Shown: positions 18,269 to 26,068, numbered from the stretch's first letter. The stretch is 64,000 bases of DNA from Martelella sp. AD-3 (GCF_001578105.1 NZ_CP014275.1:1302001-1366000), one strand, 5' to 3'. Numbers and translations: made by a program. The notes: generated from the letters alone by a model not told the origin.

Positions 18269-18499
18269 TCATTCTGTCTTGCGTAGCCGCACGCCTGGCG
18301 ACTTGCCATCGTCATTTAGAAAAACGATTCCAGCTCCTTCTAAAGCCTGTTTAATGGCTTCAAGCGTTCGAGGCAGTAGCTCTTCGCCTCGTTCAAAACG
18401 TGAAACCGTGTCGGCTGAAACACCTGCGTTCTTGGCGAGGTCGCGAACCCCCCAGCCAACAGCTGCACGAGCCATTTTGCATTGGATAGGCAATATCAT
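18269..18499 (-). CDS. XRE-family transcriptional regulator
   Basis: This 76-residue helix-turn-helix protein has the core CKMARAAVGWGVRDLAKNAG, VSADTVSRFERGEE and the family's short C-terminus (TLEAIKQALEGAGIVFLND). It is the first gene of the reversed cassette and faces the plus-strand gene at 18592 across a 92-base divergent region with a candidate operator, so it may control both. It is the only candidate for a master repressor in the element, though it is very small for that. Similar proteins are common in rhizobial genomes. Confidence 0.85.
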   Translation of the reverse strand: MILPIQCKMARAAVGWGVRDLAKNAGVSADTVSRFERGEELLPRTLEAIKQALEGAGIVFLNDDGKSPGVRLRKTE

Positions 18500-18514
18500 A
18501 TCATTGTACCGATT

Positions 18515-18548
18515 TCGTATTGACGAACTGAATATGCGAAGCTATCGT
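18515..18548. promoter_or_regulatory. candidate divergent promoter and operator of the cassette
   Basis: On the plus strand TTGACG (18521-18526) and TATCGT (18543-18548), 16 bases apart, could form a promoter for the gene at 18592. The inverted repeat TTCGT-attg-ACGAA (18515-18528) overlaps the -35 box and is a plausible XRE operator. Assigned by eye only. Confidence 0.35.
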
Positions 18549-18591
18549 AACAATGCACTGAATTCGGATTATTGACAACGGAGCAACGCGA

Positions 18592-19131
18592 ATGAGCACT
18601 CATTTTCGCGAACAGGACAACTACGTCCGCATTACAGAGCTCACCCCGGAGCTGAAGCGCAAGATCGAGGACGCGGTCGAAAACCTGCTGATGATCCTCG
18701 ATGCCTATGACGGCGAGGCGGACGACGAAGACGACGGCAGCGACGAACCGGTGAACGGATGGCCCAATCAGGGGCAGTTCTCCAACAACGCCATGTCCTG
18801 CGATGACGAGCGGGAAATCGACAATTCCGAATACGAGCCTTGGCTTGGCTGGACAACGTCAGGGCTTGCTGGCGCAACGTATGACCGCGATCTCGAAATC
18901 AACGGCGATGAACACGAGCCGTTTTGCGGCTGGACCGAAGAATTCGATCAGGCCAACGTTCACAGAACCGCAGATACCGGACCGCAGGAATGGAGCTACC
19001 ATTACGGCTTCGATCAAAGCGGTGTCCGTGTAGCGACCGACCTGCTGACGGCAAAACTTGGACGCCGGGCAGCGAATCGCGCCGCGCCGTTGCTGGTCTA
19101 TCAAGATTTTGTCCTGCGAAGAGCGACCTGA
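18592..19131 (+). CDS. acidic hypothetical protein
   Basis: This 179-residue protein is very acidic in its middle (ADDEDDGSDEP). It carries a loosely repeated unit of about 40 residues: EIDNSEYEPWLGWT near 69-82 and EINGDEHEPFCGWTEEF near 102-118. CGGAG precedes the ATG. I recall similar acidic repeat proteins as hypotheticals in rhizobia; no function is known. It lies between the reversed cassette and a DNA-binding-like gene. A DNA-mimic or inhibitor role is conceivable from the charge but unproven. Confidence 0.65.
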   Translation: MSTHFREQDNYVRITELTPELKRKIEDAVENLLMILDAYDGEADDEDDGSDEPVNGWPNQGQFSNNAMSCDDEREIDNSEYEPWLGWTTSGLAGATYDRDLEINGDEHEPFCGWTEEFDQANVHRTADTGPQEWSYHYGFDQSGVRVATDLLTAKLGRRAANRAAPLLVYQDFVLRRAT

Positions 19132-19215
19132 GATAACCAGTTTGAAGTTAATGGTACGAAATAAGATAAAATAATACACTGGTATTTTTTGTTCGGATGT
19201 GGTTTTAATGCACCC

Positions 19216-19824
19216 ATGGAACCGAAGCAGACTGCCCCCGAATATATCTATCCCCTCTCCACCATGATCGAAGTGGTGGGTGTGAAGCAGATCACGTTCA
19301 ACAAATGGCGGATCCGCAATGGCCTGTTTCCGCGCACAAAACAGGAAAAGGGCTGGAGCTATTATTCCGTCGCTGACATCTGCACGGCCACGGCCGTCAA
19401 AGGTCTGATCGCACAAGGCGCTCAGGCCAAGTTTGCGATCAGGGCAGCCATGGCCCTCCTGCCGCGCTTCGAGGCCATGGACAAGGCGGCGAGGGGGCAT
19501 AAGGCCGAGGATGACTGGATTGACCGGGTTCTGAAGCACAGCGTCGCCGTGATCATGAGTGATGATGACGCCGACGAACACGAAGATGCTGAGGTTTCGG
19601 TCGAGTTCTACCCGATCATGGTGCCGCTTAAGACGGTTCTCAAGACGGCCGACAACCGCAACCGGATCGGCTGGAATGCCGCAAGCTTCCTCGACCTGTT
19701 CGAGATCTACAAATCGGTTCTGTTCTCGCTCCAGATCATCAAGTTGGGCGATTTGGTCAATCCCGCTGCGCTTGACCGAATGAGCATCCAGGACCTGTTC
19801 GAAGCGCTTCAAGCCAACCACTAA
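19216..19824 (+). CDS. MerR-like helix-turn-helix protein
   Basis: This is a 202-residue protein from ATG 19216; an in-frame TTG at 19189 would add nine residues. The first ~70 residues form a MerR-type winged helix (YPLSTMIEVVGVKQITFNKWRIRNGLFP, then YYSVADICTATAVKGLIAQG). The rest is an uncharacterised helical domain. A regulator or activator of the portal-capsid block just downstream is a reasonable inference from position. It could also be a second TerS-like packaging protein, since MerR-like folds also occur in terminase small subunits. Confidence 0.6.
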   Translation: MEPKQTAPEYIYPLSTMIEVVGVKQITFNKWRIRNGLFPRTKQEKGWSYYSVADICTATAVKGLIAQGAQAKFAIRAAMALLPRFEAMDKAARGHKAEDDWIDRVLKHSVAVIMSDDDADEHEDAEVSVEFYPIMVPLKTVLKTADNRNRIGWNAASFLDLFEIYKSVLFSLQIIKLGDLVNPAALDRMSIQDLFEALQANH

Positions 19825-19860
19825 GCCGACCGGTCATAACGGGAGCGAATAGATAAGCTG

Positions 19861-21183
19861 ATGGCATCCTATATTAGAAAACTCTTTCATAAGAGGAACA
19901 AAACAGACGCAAAGCATGGCCGTAGCGTGAACGCTGCGGCCTTCTGGCCTGATGATCCCCGCACAGTGTCAGCCAGCCGCGACATTCGTGCGTCCACGCA
20001 GATCGTCGGCCAGCGTGTTGCAGGCCTCTATCTGAACGATCCGGTTGTCCGCTCCGCCGTCGAGATCATGGTTTCCATGCTGGTCGGTGACGGCGTTCGC
20101 CTGAAGCATTCGGATGCAGAGATTGCCAAAGGCTTCAACAGCCGCCGCTTCGATCCTTCCGAAGAACAGAGCCTGCTTTCGCTGCAACGCGCCGTGGCCC
20201 GCTCCTGGGCCGTCTACGGCGAAGCGCTGGCACTGATGCGCACCCTTGAGGGCGAGGTATCCGTCCAGATGCTGCACCCCGATCAGCTGGAACGGGCAAA
20301 GAGCGAAGACCTCGGCAATGGCCGGGTGATCATCGCAGGCGTTGAATTCGATGAATTCGACCGCATCGTCGCTTACTGGATCCTGCCGCAGTCGCCGGAC
20401 GATCCCTTTGGCGTCTATCGTCCCTCGCAGCGCTTCGAGGCAGCGAACGTGCTGCATATCTTCGAACGGGAGTTTCCCGGCCAGACGCGCGGCATTTCCC
20501 CGCTGGTCTCGGTTCTGCCGGTTCTGAACACGGCCAGCATTGCCGTCGATGCCGGTCTGAAGAAGCTTCAGGTGGCAGCACTCTTTACCGCTTTCCTGAC
20601 CACGCCGGACGGCTCGGATGTCTTCAGCGGCGATGTGAAGCCCTCGATGGAGCCGGGGGCAACGGTTCGCCTCAATCCCGGCGAAAGCGTTGACATGGCC
20701 GAAGGCGGCGAGGCGGGCGATCTGCCTGCCTTCCTCAAGATCCTTTACCGGCAGGTGGCCGCTGCCATCGGCTGCACCTACGAGGATCTGATCGGCGATC
20801 TTGAGGGCGTGAACTATTCGAGCTTCCGGGGCGGTGCCCTGACGGCACGGCGCAAGGCGGACGCCCGTCGCACCCTTCTGATCATCGACGGCTTTCTGGT
20901 GCCGCTCTATCGCCGCTGGCGGGCCATTGAAGCGCTGCGCGGCAATCTCTCGGCCGAGATCGAGGATCCCGAATGGATCGAGCCCTCATGGCCGCAGGTC
21001 GACCCGATGAAGGAAGCGCAGGCGGATATCGATCTGGTCGATGCCGGTCTGAAGAGCCGCAAGGAAGTCATCGAAGGCCGGGGCCGCGACTTCGAGACCG
21101 TCGAGGCCGAGATCGCCGCCGACACCTTCACCCCAAAAGCAGCCAAGGCCAAAGCGCCGGAACAGGAGGCCATCGAAGAATGA
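19861..21183 (+). CDS. portal protein (lambda family)
   Basis: The portal ring forms the DNA entry vertex of the head and the joining point for the tail. The 440-residue product has the lambda-portal pattern: an early RDIRASTQIVGQRVAGL, the middle RYQ-type region AVYGEALALMRTLEGEV, HIFEREFPGQTRGISPLVSVL, and near the C-terminus AIGCTYEDLIGDLEGVNYSS. It is somewhat shorter than lambda gpB (533). Its stop overlaps the protease-capsid start by ATGA, so the two are coupled. Confidence 0.93.
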   Translation: MASYIRKLFHKRNKTDAKHGRSVNAAAFWPDDPRTVSASRDIRASTQIVGQRVAGLYLNDPVVRSAVEIMVSMLVGDGVRLKHSDAEIAKGFNSRRFDPSEEQSLLSLQRAVARSWAVYGEALALMRTLEGEVSVQMLHPDQLERAKSEDLGNGRVIIAGVEFDEFDRIVAYWILPQSPDDPFGVYRPSQRFEAANVLHIFEREFPGQTRGISPLVSVLPVLNTASIAVDAGLKKLQVAALFTAFLTTPDGSDVFSGDVKPSMEPGATVRLNPGESVDMAEGGEAGDLPAFLKILYRQVAAAIGCTYEDLIGDLEGVNYSSFRGGALTARRKADARRTLLIIDGFLVPLYRRWRAIEALRGNLSAEIEDPEWIEPSWPQVDPMKEAQADIDLVDAGLKSRKEVIEGRGRDFETVEAEIAADTFTPKAAKAKAPEQEAIEE

Positions 21184-22991
21184 CGCTTCTCATGCGCAGG
21201 ACGCAAGCGCGCCCGAACTCATACGATCCCGAAACCCGCAGCTTCACCGTGATTGCTGCCACCGAAGCGCCGGTTGATCGCGGCGATCATATCGAGGTGC
21301 TCGACCTCGATGCCTTCTTTGCCGCAGGCCTGCCCGAAAGCCTGCCGCTTCAGACCGACCATTCCCAAAGTGTCCGCGACACGGTCGGCCGCATGAACAA
21401 CTTCCGGATTGAGACCATCGACGGCAGGCGCGCGCTTGTTGCCGATGCCGTGCTTTCCGGCCGTGCCGACAATGACGCCCTTGCCGCCAACCTGAAGGAC
21501 GGTGCGCAGACGGGTTTCTCGGTCGGCTACACCGTTTCCCGCTGGCAGAAGTCGAAGGACGGCCAGACGGGAAAGCCGATGCGACGCGCCGTAGCCGGGC
21601 GGTTCGTTGAGGGTTCGCTTGTCATCAACCCGGCAGACGCAAACGCCTTTGTGAGGATGGACACCATGGAAACAGAAACGCAGACCGGCAACGAAAACGC
21701 CGGTCTCGATGACGCAACGCTGCGCACGATTGCCCGCTCGGCAGGCATCGCCGACGCCACGATTGACACCGTGCTTTCCCGTGGCGGCGACAATGAAGCC
21801 CGCATGCGCGGCCTGCTCGAAAGCCTCGGCACTGCGCCGCTTGTTCGCAGCGCCGGAAACCACAATGAAGATACGCTCGACAATCCGCAGGTTCTTTGCC
21901 GTGCGGCCATCGATGCTTTTGACGCCATCAACCGGGGACAGGCTCCGACCGGGGCCGCTTCCGCCGTCTTTGCCGAAGGCGAGGCCGCCTTTGCCCGCCG
22001 CATCCTGCGCAATGCCGGTCAGAACATCGCCGGTCTTTCCGATGCGATGGTTCTGCGCAACGCGGCCGCCACTGCCGACTATGCGATCATCGCAGGCGGG
22101 ACGTTCAATCTCTCCATGCGCCGCGAGTATGAAGCCGCTCTCTCCCCGATTGCCACGCTCTTTGGCGAGACAACGGTGGAGACCTTCAACAAGGAAACCT
22201 CCGGCCTCGTTGACTGGACGACGCTTGCCATTGGCGACAAGCTGGAAAACGGCCACTACAAGGCGTCGTATGTTGATGAGAGCGGCGAGACGATCTTTGT
22301 CTCGACCATTGGCGGGGTAACGTCCGTATCGCGCGAGCTTTCGATCAATGCCGGTTCCAGGCTTGGCGATATGGGGTCCAAGTATGGCCGCAGGCTTGCC
22401 GCTGACCTTGCCGACCGGCAGGTCGCATTCCTTGAACAGAATGACGGGGCAGGCCCGAAGATGGCAGACGGCAAGGCCGTGTTCCATGCCAGCCGTGGCA
22501 ACATTGGTATCTTCGAAGATCCGGCCGACACTGGCGATGCCCTTCAAGACATCAACCTTCTTTTGGAGAAGTCCCGGCAGGTTCTGGCCTTCCGCTCCTC
22601 CATGTCGCGCCGGAAGGGCAAGGGTGATGTGATCATCGGGGTCTATCCGACCCACTGGCTTGTCCCGCCGGAATATGAAGCTGACGCCGTGCGTATGGTG
22701 CTGGCAACAGCGCCGACCAATATGGCGGAGATCAACCCACTGGCCGGCAAGCTGGTGGTTGTCTCGGAGCCGCGTCTCAGCAACGCAAAGCGTAGCTGGC
22801 TGGTCGCTGAGCCTGCCAAGATGGACGGGGCGACCCGTGTGCTGCTGCGCGGCAATGAGGCGCCCTTCACCGATAGCCGCCAGAACTTCGACACCGACGC
22901 CATCGACTTCAAGATCCGGCAGGACTTCGGCCTCGGCTGGCTGGAATGGCGGTCGTGGACCCGGCTCGATCACACTGAGGCGGCAGGCTGA
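21180..22991 (+). CDS. prohead protease / major capsid protein fusion
   Basis: This single 603-residue chain carries both head-maturation protease and shell protein. Residues 1 to ~160 are an HK97/U35-type serine protease with His61 (QTDHS), Ser114 (GFSVGY) and an acidic FVEGSLVINPAD at about 142-153. A linker of about 150 residues (TETQTGNENAG onward) would act as the scaffold or delta region. The C-terminal half (from about 320) is a capsid fold of the Mu-like/lambda-like type (TLFGETTVETFNKET, PTHWLVPPEYEADAVRM, LGWLEWRSWTRLDHTEA). Fused forms are known in alphaproteobacterial phages. Self-cleavage between the halves is expected. Confidence 0.9.
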   Translation: MTLLMRRTQARPNSYDPETRSFTVIAATEAPVDRGDHIEVLDLDAFFAAGLPESLPLQTDHSQSVRDTVGRMNNFRIETIDGRRALVADAVLSGRADNDALAANLKDGAQTGFSVGYTVSRWQKSKDGQTGKPMRRAVAGRFVEGSLVINPADANAFVRMDTMETETQTGNENAGLDDATLRTIARSAGIADATIDTVLSRGGDNEARMRGLLESLGTAPLVRSAGNHNEDTLDNPQVLCRAAIDAFDAINRGQAPTGAASAVFAEGEAAFARRILRNAGQNIAGLSDAMVLRNAAATADYAIIAGGTFNLSMRREYEAALSPIATLFGETTVETFNKETSGLVDWTTLAIGDKLENGHYKASYVDESGETIFVSTIGGVTSVSRELSINAGSRLGDMGSKYGRRLAADLADRQVAFLEQNDGAGPKMADGKAVFHASRGNIGIFEDPADTGDALQDINLLLEKSRQVLAFRSSMSRRKGKGDVIIGVYPTHWLVPPEYEADAVRMVLATAPTNMAEINPLAGKLVVVSEPRLSNAKRSWLVAEPAKMDGATRVLLRGNEAPFTDSRQNFDTDAIDFKIRQDFGLGWLEWRSWTRLDHTEAAG

Positions 22992-23236
22992 TGGCAGTGG
23001 ACGAGCGCACAGAGCTTCAGGCCCAACTCAGCGAAGCAAAGCAGGCGCTGCACAAGCTCGAAATCGGCCAGAGCGCCGTCACGCTCTCTTATGACGGCGA
23101 GAGCATCACCTACACCGCTGCAAACCGCACTTCCCTGCAAGCCTACATTCGCAGGCTTCAGGCCGAACTCGGGGTTCCCACACAGGCGAACCCGCGCATC
23201 TTCAACATTCAGGGACGAAAGGGCTACAGGCCATGA
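22991..23236 (+). CDS. gpW-like head-tail connector
   Basis: This 81-residue protein resembles lambda gpW, which plugs the portal after packaging and is needed before tails attach. Features are an N-terminal helix (LQAQLSEAKQALHKLEIGQS), a beta-hairpin (VTLSYDGESITYTAAN) and a second helix (LQAYIRRLQAELG). It overlaps the capsid gene stop by one base. In lambda the W gene lies between terminase and portal; here it follows the capsid gene. It is the last gene clearly on the tail side of the head, consistent with borrowed tails. Confidence 0.82.
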   Translation: MAVDERTELQAQLSEAKQALHKLEIGQSAVTLSYDGESITYTAANRTSLQAYIRRLQAELGVPTQANPRIFNIQGRKGYRP

Positions 23237-23553
23237 AGAACTTCATTCAGCCCGGCAACATTGTCGATCTCACCGCGCCCGCTGGCGGGCTTGCCTCGGG
23301 GCAAGCCCATCTCTTCGGTTCGCTCTTTGGCATTGCCACCACAAGCGCCGCAGAAGGCCAGAGACTGGCCGTGTCGCTCGAAGGCGTCTTCGACCTGCCC
23401 AAGGCCGCAGGCGACAGTCTCGGCGAAGGTGAGGCCGTCTATTGGGATGGCGCGGCAATCTCGGCCACGAGCGAGGGCAACACGCTTGTCGGCCATGCCG
23501 TGGCCGCTGCGCCAGCCGCCGCAACGACCGTTTACGTCCGCGTCAAAAACTGA
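23233..23553 (+). CDS. DUF2190-family protein, probable capsid decoration
   Basis: A 106-residue, Ala/Gly-rich, beta-rich protein with the DUF2190 pattern: FIQPGNIVDLTAPAGGLASG near the start, then VFDLPKAAGDSLGEGEAVYWD and a C-terminal VYVRVKN. Members of this family lie next to capsid genes in many phages and are thought to bind the outside of the shell. Here it overlaps the gpW-like gene by four bases (ATGA), within the head operon. Confidence 0.78.
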   Translation: MKNFIQPGNIVDLTAPAGGLASGQAHLFGSLFGIATTSAAEGQRLAVSLEGVFDLPKAAGDSLGEGEAVYWDGAAISATSEGNTLVGHAVAAAPAAATTVYVRVKN

Positions 23554-23722
23554 TGCGGGCAGAGATCGGCGAGGGCGTTTCCGAATCCGCTTTCGCCGAA
23601 ACGCCAGTCAAGCGCAGGTGACTGGTTAGCGGCGTTCTCCTTGGTCCGCCGCTGCAAAGGCCTCTCCCCGTGTTCGCTCATCGCGGGGGGAGGCTGAGAT
23701 CGAAAAACGAGGAAAGAATAAG

Positions 23723-23977
23723 ATGGCAGGTAGCAGTTTGCGGGAAGTGACGATCCCCCGTTTTGCGTTACGGGCAGAAGAGGCAGCGGCATCGCTGGCA
23801 ATCTCGACTTCGCTTTTCAAGGCATGGGTTTCTGATGGACGCATGCCGAGGGGGCGCAAGATCGGCGGTGTGATGCTTTGGGACACTGAGAAGGTGAGGG
23901 CGGCTTGGAGCCGTCTTTCTGAAGATGGCGAAAGCCAGGACGATGATGAGAATCCCTTTGATGGGATGGTGGCCTGA
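23723..23977 (+). CDS. AlpA/excisionase-like helix-turn-helix protein
   Basis: This 84-residue protein has a MerR/AlpA-type DNA-binding motif (AEEAAASLAISTSLFKAWVSDGRMP, then GGVMLWDTEKVRAAW) and an acidic tail. It overlaps the integrase start by one base. In P4- and PICI-type satellites small HTH proteins beside int control excision and induction; a recombination directionality factor is the best guess. AGGAAAGAATAAG precedes the ATG. Confidence 0.75.
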   Translation: MAGSSLREVTIPRFALRAEEAAASLAISTSLFKAWVSDGRMPRGRKIGGVMLWDTEKVRAAWSRLSEDGESQDDDENPFDGMVA

Positions 23978-25092
23978 TGAAAACCCGATTGCGCTACTGT
24001 GTGTTTGATCCTGATCGGCGCGGAAACCCGCGCTATTACGTGCGCCAAGTTGGTAAGCCAAAAGTGCGGATCAAGGCGGCGTATAAGGATGATCAGGGGA
24101 ACATCACACCGGAATTCATGGCTGAGTATTGGGCGGCTCTGGCCGTCCTTAATGGTATGGCTGAACCGAAAAAAGAAGCGCCGCGCGAAGAAACCTTCGA
24201 CTGGCTGGTCGATCAGTATTTTCGCTCGCAGCGCTTCCAGCGGCTCAATGAGGCCACCCGGCGCGACAAGCGCAGTGTGTTGTTGCGGTTCTGCGAAACG
24301 GCCGGTGCGCTGCCCTACAAGAAGTTCCGCAAGAAGGACATGGAGGCCAGCCAGTTCAAGCGCCGCGAAACACCCGGTGCAGCTGACAAGCTCGTGAAGG
24401 TGATGCGCGCACTCTATAACTGGGCGATTGACGAAAAGCTTGCCGTGGAAAACCCGGCGGCGCGTGTCGGCAAGATCAACAATAAGTCGGAAGGCTTCCA
24501 CACATGGACGCCGGAAGAAGTTGACCGGTTCCGCGCCTTTCATCCGCTCGGCAGCAAGCCGCGACTGGCGATGGAAATCATGATCAATGTCGGCGCGCGG
24601 ATCTCCGACGCATGCCGACTCGGCCGCCAGCACGAAACCATGATCAACGGTCGGCGATGGCTGAAGTTCACCGCTGAAAAGAACCGTGACCGCTTTCCGG
24701 TGCTGATCGAGGTGCCGATGACCTCTGACCTTATCAAGGCGCTCGAACGCACAGAGACGGGCGATCTGGCCTATCTGGTGACCAGCTTCGGCAAGCCATT
24801 CGTGAAGGAAGGTCTCGGCAACAAGATGCGCGAATGGTGCAATCAAGCCGGGCTGAAGCGTTGCAGCGCCCATGGGCTTCGCAAGGCTGCTGCCGTGATC
24901 ATGGCTGAAAGCGAAGTGTCAGCGCCGGAGCTTTGTGCTGCCTTCGGATGGCGCAATCTCAGCACGGCACAGATCTACATTCGCGAAGCTGAAAAGCGCC
25001 GTCTCTCCCGAAATGCCTTCGAGCGTGTCGAACGCTTCAGGAACAGGAATGTCTCACTTTCAAAAGCGAAAAACGCCGATGAGACAGATTGA
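23977..25092 (+). CDS. tyrosine-type site-specific integrase
   Basis: This 371-residue recombinase is presumed to insert the element at the tRNA-Val 3' end. The catalytic residues are visible as Arg208 (GARISD), Lys235 (AEKN), His299 and Arg302 (HGLRK), Trp325 in place of the second His (GWRN) and nucleophile Tyr334 (AQIYIREAEKRR). An N-terminal arm-binding region and a SAM-like core-binding region (about 70-160) precede the catalytic domain. The stop lies 34 bases from the attachment core, the usual arrangement for integrase and its att site. Confidence 0.95.
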   Translation: MKTRLRYCVFDPDRRGNPRYYVRQVGKPKVRIKAAYKDDQGNITPEFMAEYWAALAVLNGMAEPKKEAPREETFDWLVDQYFRSQRFQRLNEATRRDKRSVLLRFCETAGALPYKKFRKKDMEASQFKRRETPGAADKLVKVMRALYNWAIDEKLAVENPAARVGKINNKSEGFHTWTPEEVDRFRAFHPLGSKPRLAMEIMINVGARISDACRLGRQHETMINGRRWLKFTAEKNRDRFPVLIEVPMTSDLIKALERTETGDLAYLVTSFGKPFVKEGLGNKMREWCNQAGLKRCSAHGLRKAAAVIMAESEVSAPELCAAFGWRNLSTAQIYIREAEKRRLSRNAFERVERFRNRNVSLSKAKNADETD

Positions 25093-25126
25093 GGAAATTA
25101 TGATGGGAAAACAGTGCCCTAAAAAG

Positions 25127-25145
25127 GGGATGGTGGGCGATGAGA
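25127..25145. repeat. right attachment site (attR core)
   Basis: The second copy of the 19-bp core, overlapping the CCA end and acceptor/T-arm of tRNA-Val by 15 bases. The tRNA gene is left intact on this side. Confidence 0.9.
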
Positions 25146-25206
25146 GGCTCGAACTCCCGACATCCTCGGTGTAAACGAGGCGCTCTACCAACTGAGCTAA
25201 TCGCCC
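25131..25206 (-). tRNA. tRNA-Val (anticodon TAC)
   Basis: The minus-strand 76-mer folds into a cloverleaf with acceptor GGGCGAT/ATCGCCC, D-arm AGCTCAGTTGGTAGAGC, anticodon arm CCTCG-TTTACAC-CGAGG, T-arm around GTTCGAGCC, and an encoded CCA. It serves as the integration target of the 12-kb element. Confidence 0.96.
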
Positions 25207-25580
25207 GCCCGTGTTGGTGGTGCGTGAAATAGGCGGATAGGAGGAAAATCGCAAGAGGGTTTTCGCCGAATTTGCATTTTTTTTCAAAAACCCGGTGGCC
25301 GGAGCATGCCGAGGCGGCAGGCGCATGAATCGCTCCCGGCGGATTCGTGCGCGGGAGAGAAGAAAGCGCCGTCGAACGCCGCTTGACAGGATGGCGACCG
25401 GCGATTTTTCCGATGACGGTTTTGCCGGTTTTCCGGGCCTTCCCGCAAGGGGCGCGCAAAAAAAACAGAAATGCGAGATATGTCGCTTGACAGTGGCAGG
25501 CGACCCCCTTAAACAGCCGCTCACGCCAGACAGACAAGCGCTCGCGAAAACAAGCGCTTGCCCCTGAAACGGCCAAATGC
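25207..25580. other. intergenic stretch between divergent tRNA genes
   Basis: 374 bases without a credible gene. Divergent promoters for the two tRNAs must lie here. TTGACA (near 25489) lies about 90 bases before tRNA-Asp, too far for a simple promoter, and no clean pair was identified. Confidence 0.4.
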
Positions 25581-25657
25581 GCGGGTGTAGCTCAGCTGGT
25601 TAGAGTGCCGGCCTGTCACGCCGGAGGTCGCGGGTTCGAGCCCCGTCACTCGCGCCA
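25581..25657 (+). tRNA. tRNA-Asp (anticodon GTC)
   Basis: A 77-base cloverleaf with acceptor GCGGGTG/CACTCGC (one G-T pair), anticodon arm CCGGC-CTGTCAC-GCCGG, GGTTCGAGCCC in the T-arm, and an encoded CCA. Confidence 0.97.
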
Positions 25658-26068
25658 TTTTTTCTTCTCCTTCACGTTTTTCATCCTTTGTTGCGCTGCG
25701 GTTCAGTCCATGTGATCGGTCGCGCGCGGTTCGCCCATTGCATTTGCCGGCAGGCGTCGATTCCGGCACCGACGGAAATCGCCCAGCCTGACTTTGCCGG
25801 CGGACTTGCGGACCGTCATGGCGGCAGCCGGCCCTCCCTCCGAGAGCGCAGCAAATTGCCGCACCCCGTTCGAAAGGCCGCAGGCGACGCAAAACCGCCG
25901 CATTCCGTTCCCGAAAGATTGTTGCAGCGCCATGAAATGAAGTCGCAATGGCTTGCGCGAGCGCGTCGGCTGCGCTAACCACAACCCCGACATCTATCAA
26001 TTTTCGGTCTCGCGGTTTATCCTGCGGGTGCGCTGACCCGGGCGCCACCAAACGGCAAGGGTGTTTTT
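25658..26068. other. leader region upstream of nuoA
   Basis: 411 bases with no supported gene; short frames on both strands lack ribosome sites and family resemblance. A T-run directly follows the tRNA-Asp CCA. The promoter of the nuo operon is expected here, but I cannot point to boxes with confidence. Confidence 0.4.

Larger units (their letters stand above)
13070..25145. mobile_element. integrated capsid-forming phage satellite-like element (cf-PICI-like)
   Basis: The element is bounded by identical 19-bp direct repeats (13070-13088 and 25127-25145), with one repeat inside the 3' end of tRNA-Val. It is about 12.06 kb counting one repeat copy. Contents in order are: a small ORF, a replication-like protein, TerS, TerL, a reversed three-gene cassette, two hypothetical or regulatory genes, portal, protease-capsid fusion, gpW-like connector, DUF2190 protein, AlpA/excisionase-like HTH protein and tyrosine integrase. 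Head and packaging functions are complete enough to make and fill a capsid. I find no tail, tape measure, baseplate, holin, lysin or large repressor gene. Known cf-PICI satellites have this size and logic; membership here is inferred from content. A remnant of a lambdoid prophage is the main alternative. Confidence 0.8.

Noticed and set aside
14527..23553. Gene transfer agent cluster
   Set aside because: Alphaproteobacterial GTA clusters carry their own tail genes and have no integrase or att sites; here the reverse is true.
13070..25145. Complete prophage
   Set aside because: No tail, lysis or repressor genes and only about 12 kb; a satellite or remnant fits better.
25688..25993. Overlapping open frames of about 96 codons upstream of nuoA
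   Set aside because: No ribosome sites, no similarity, and they mirror one another on opposite strands.
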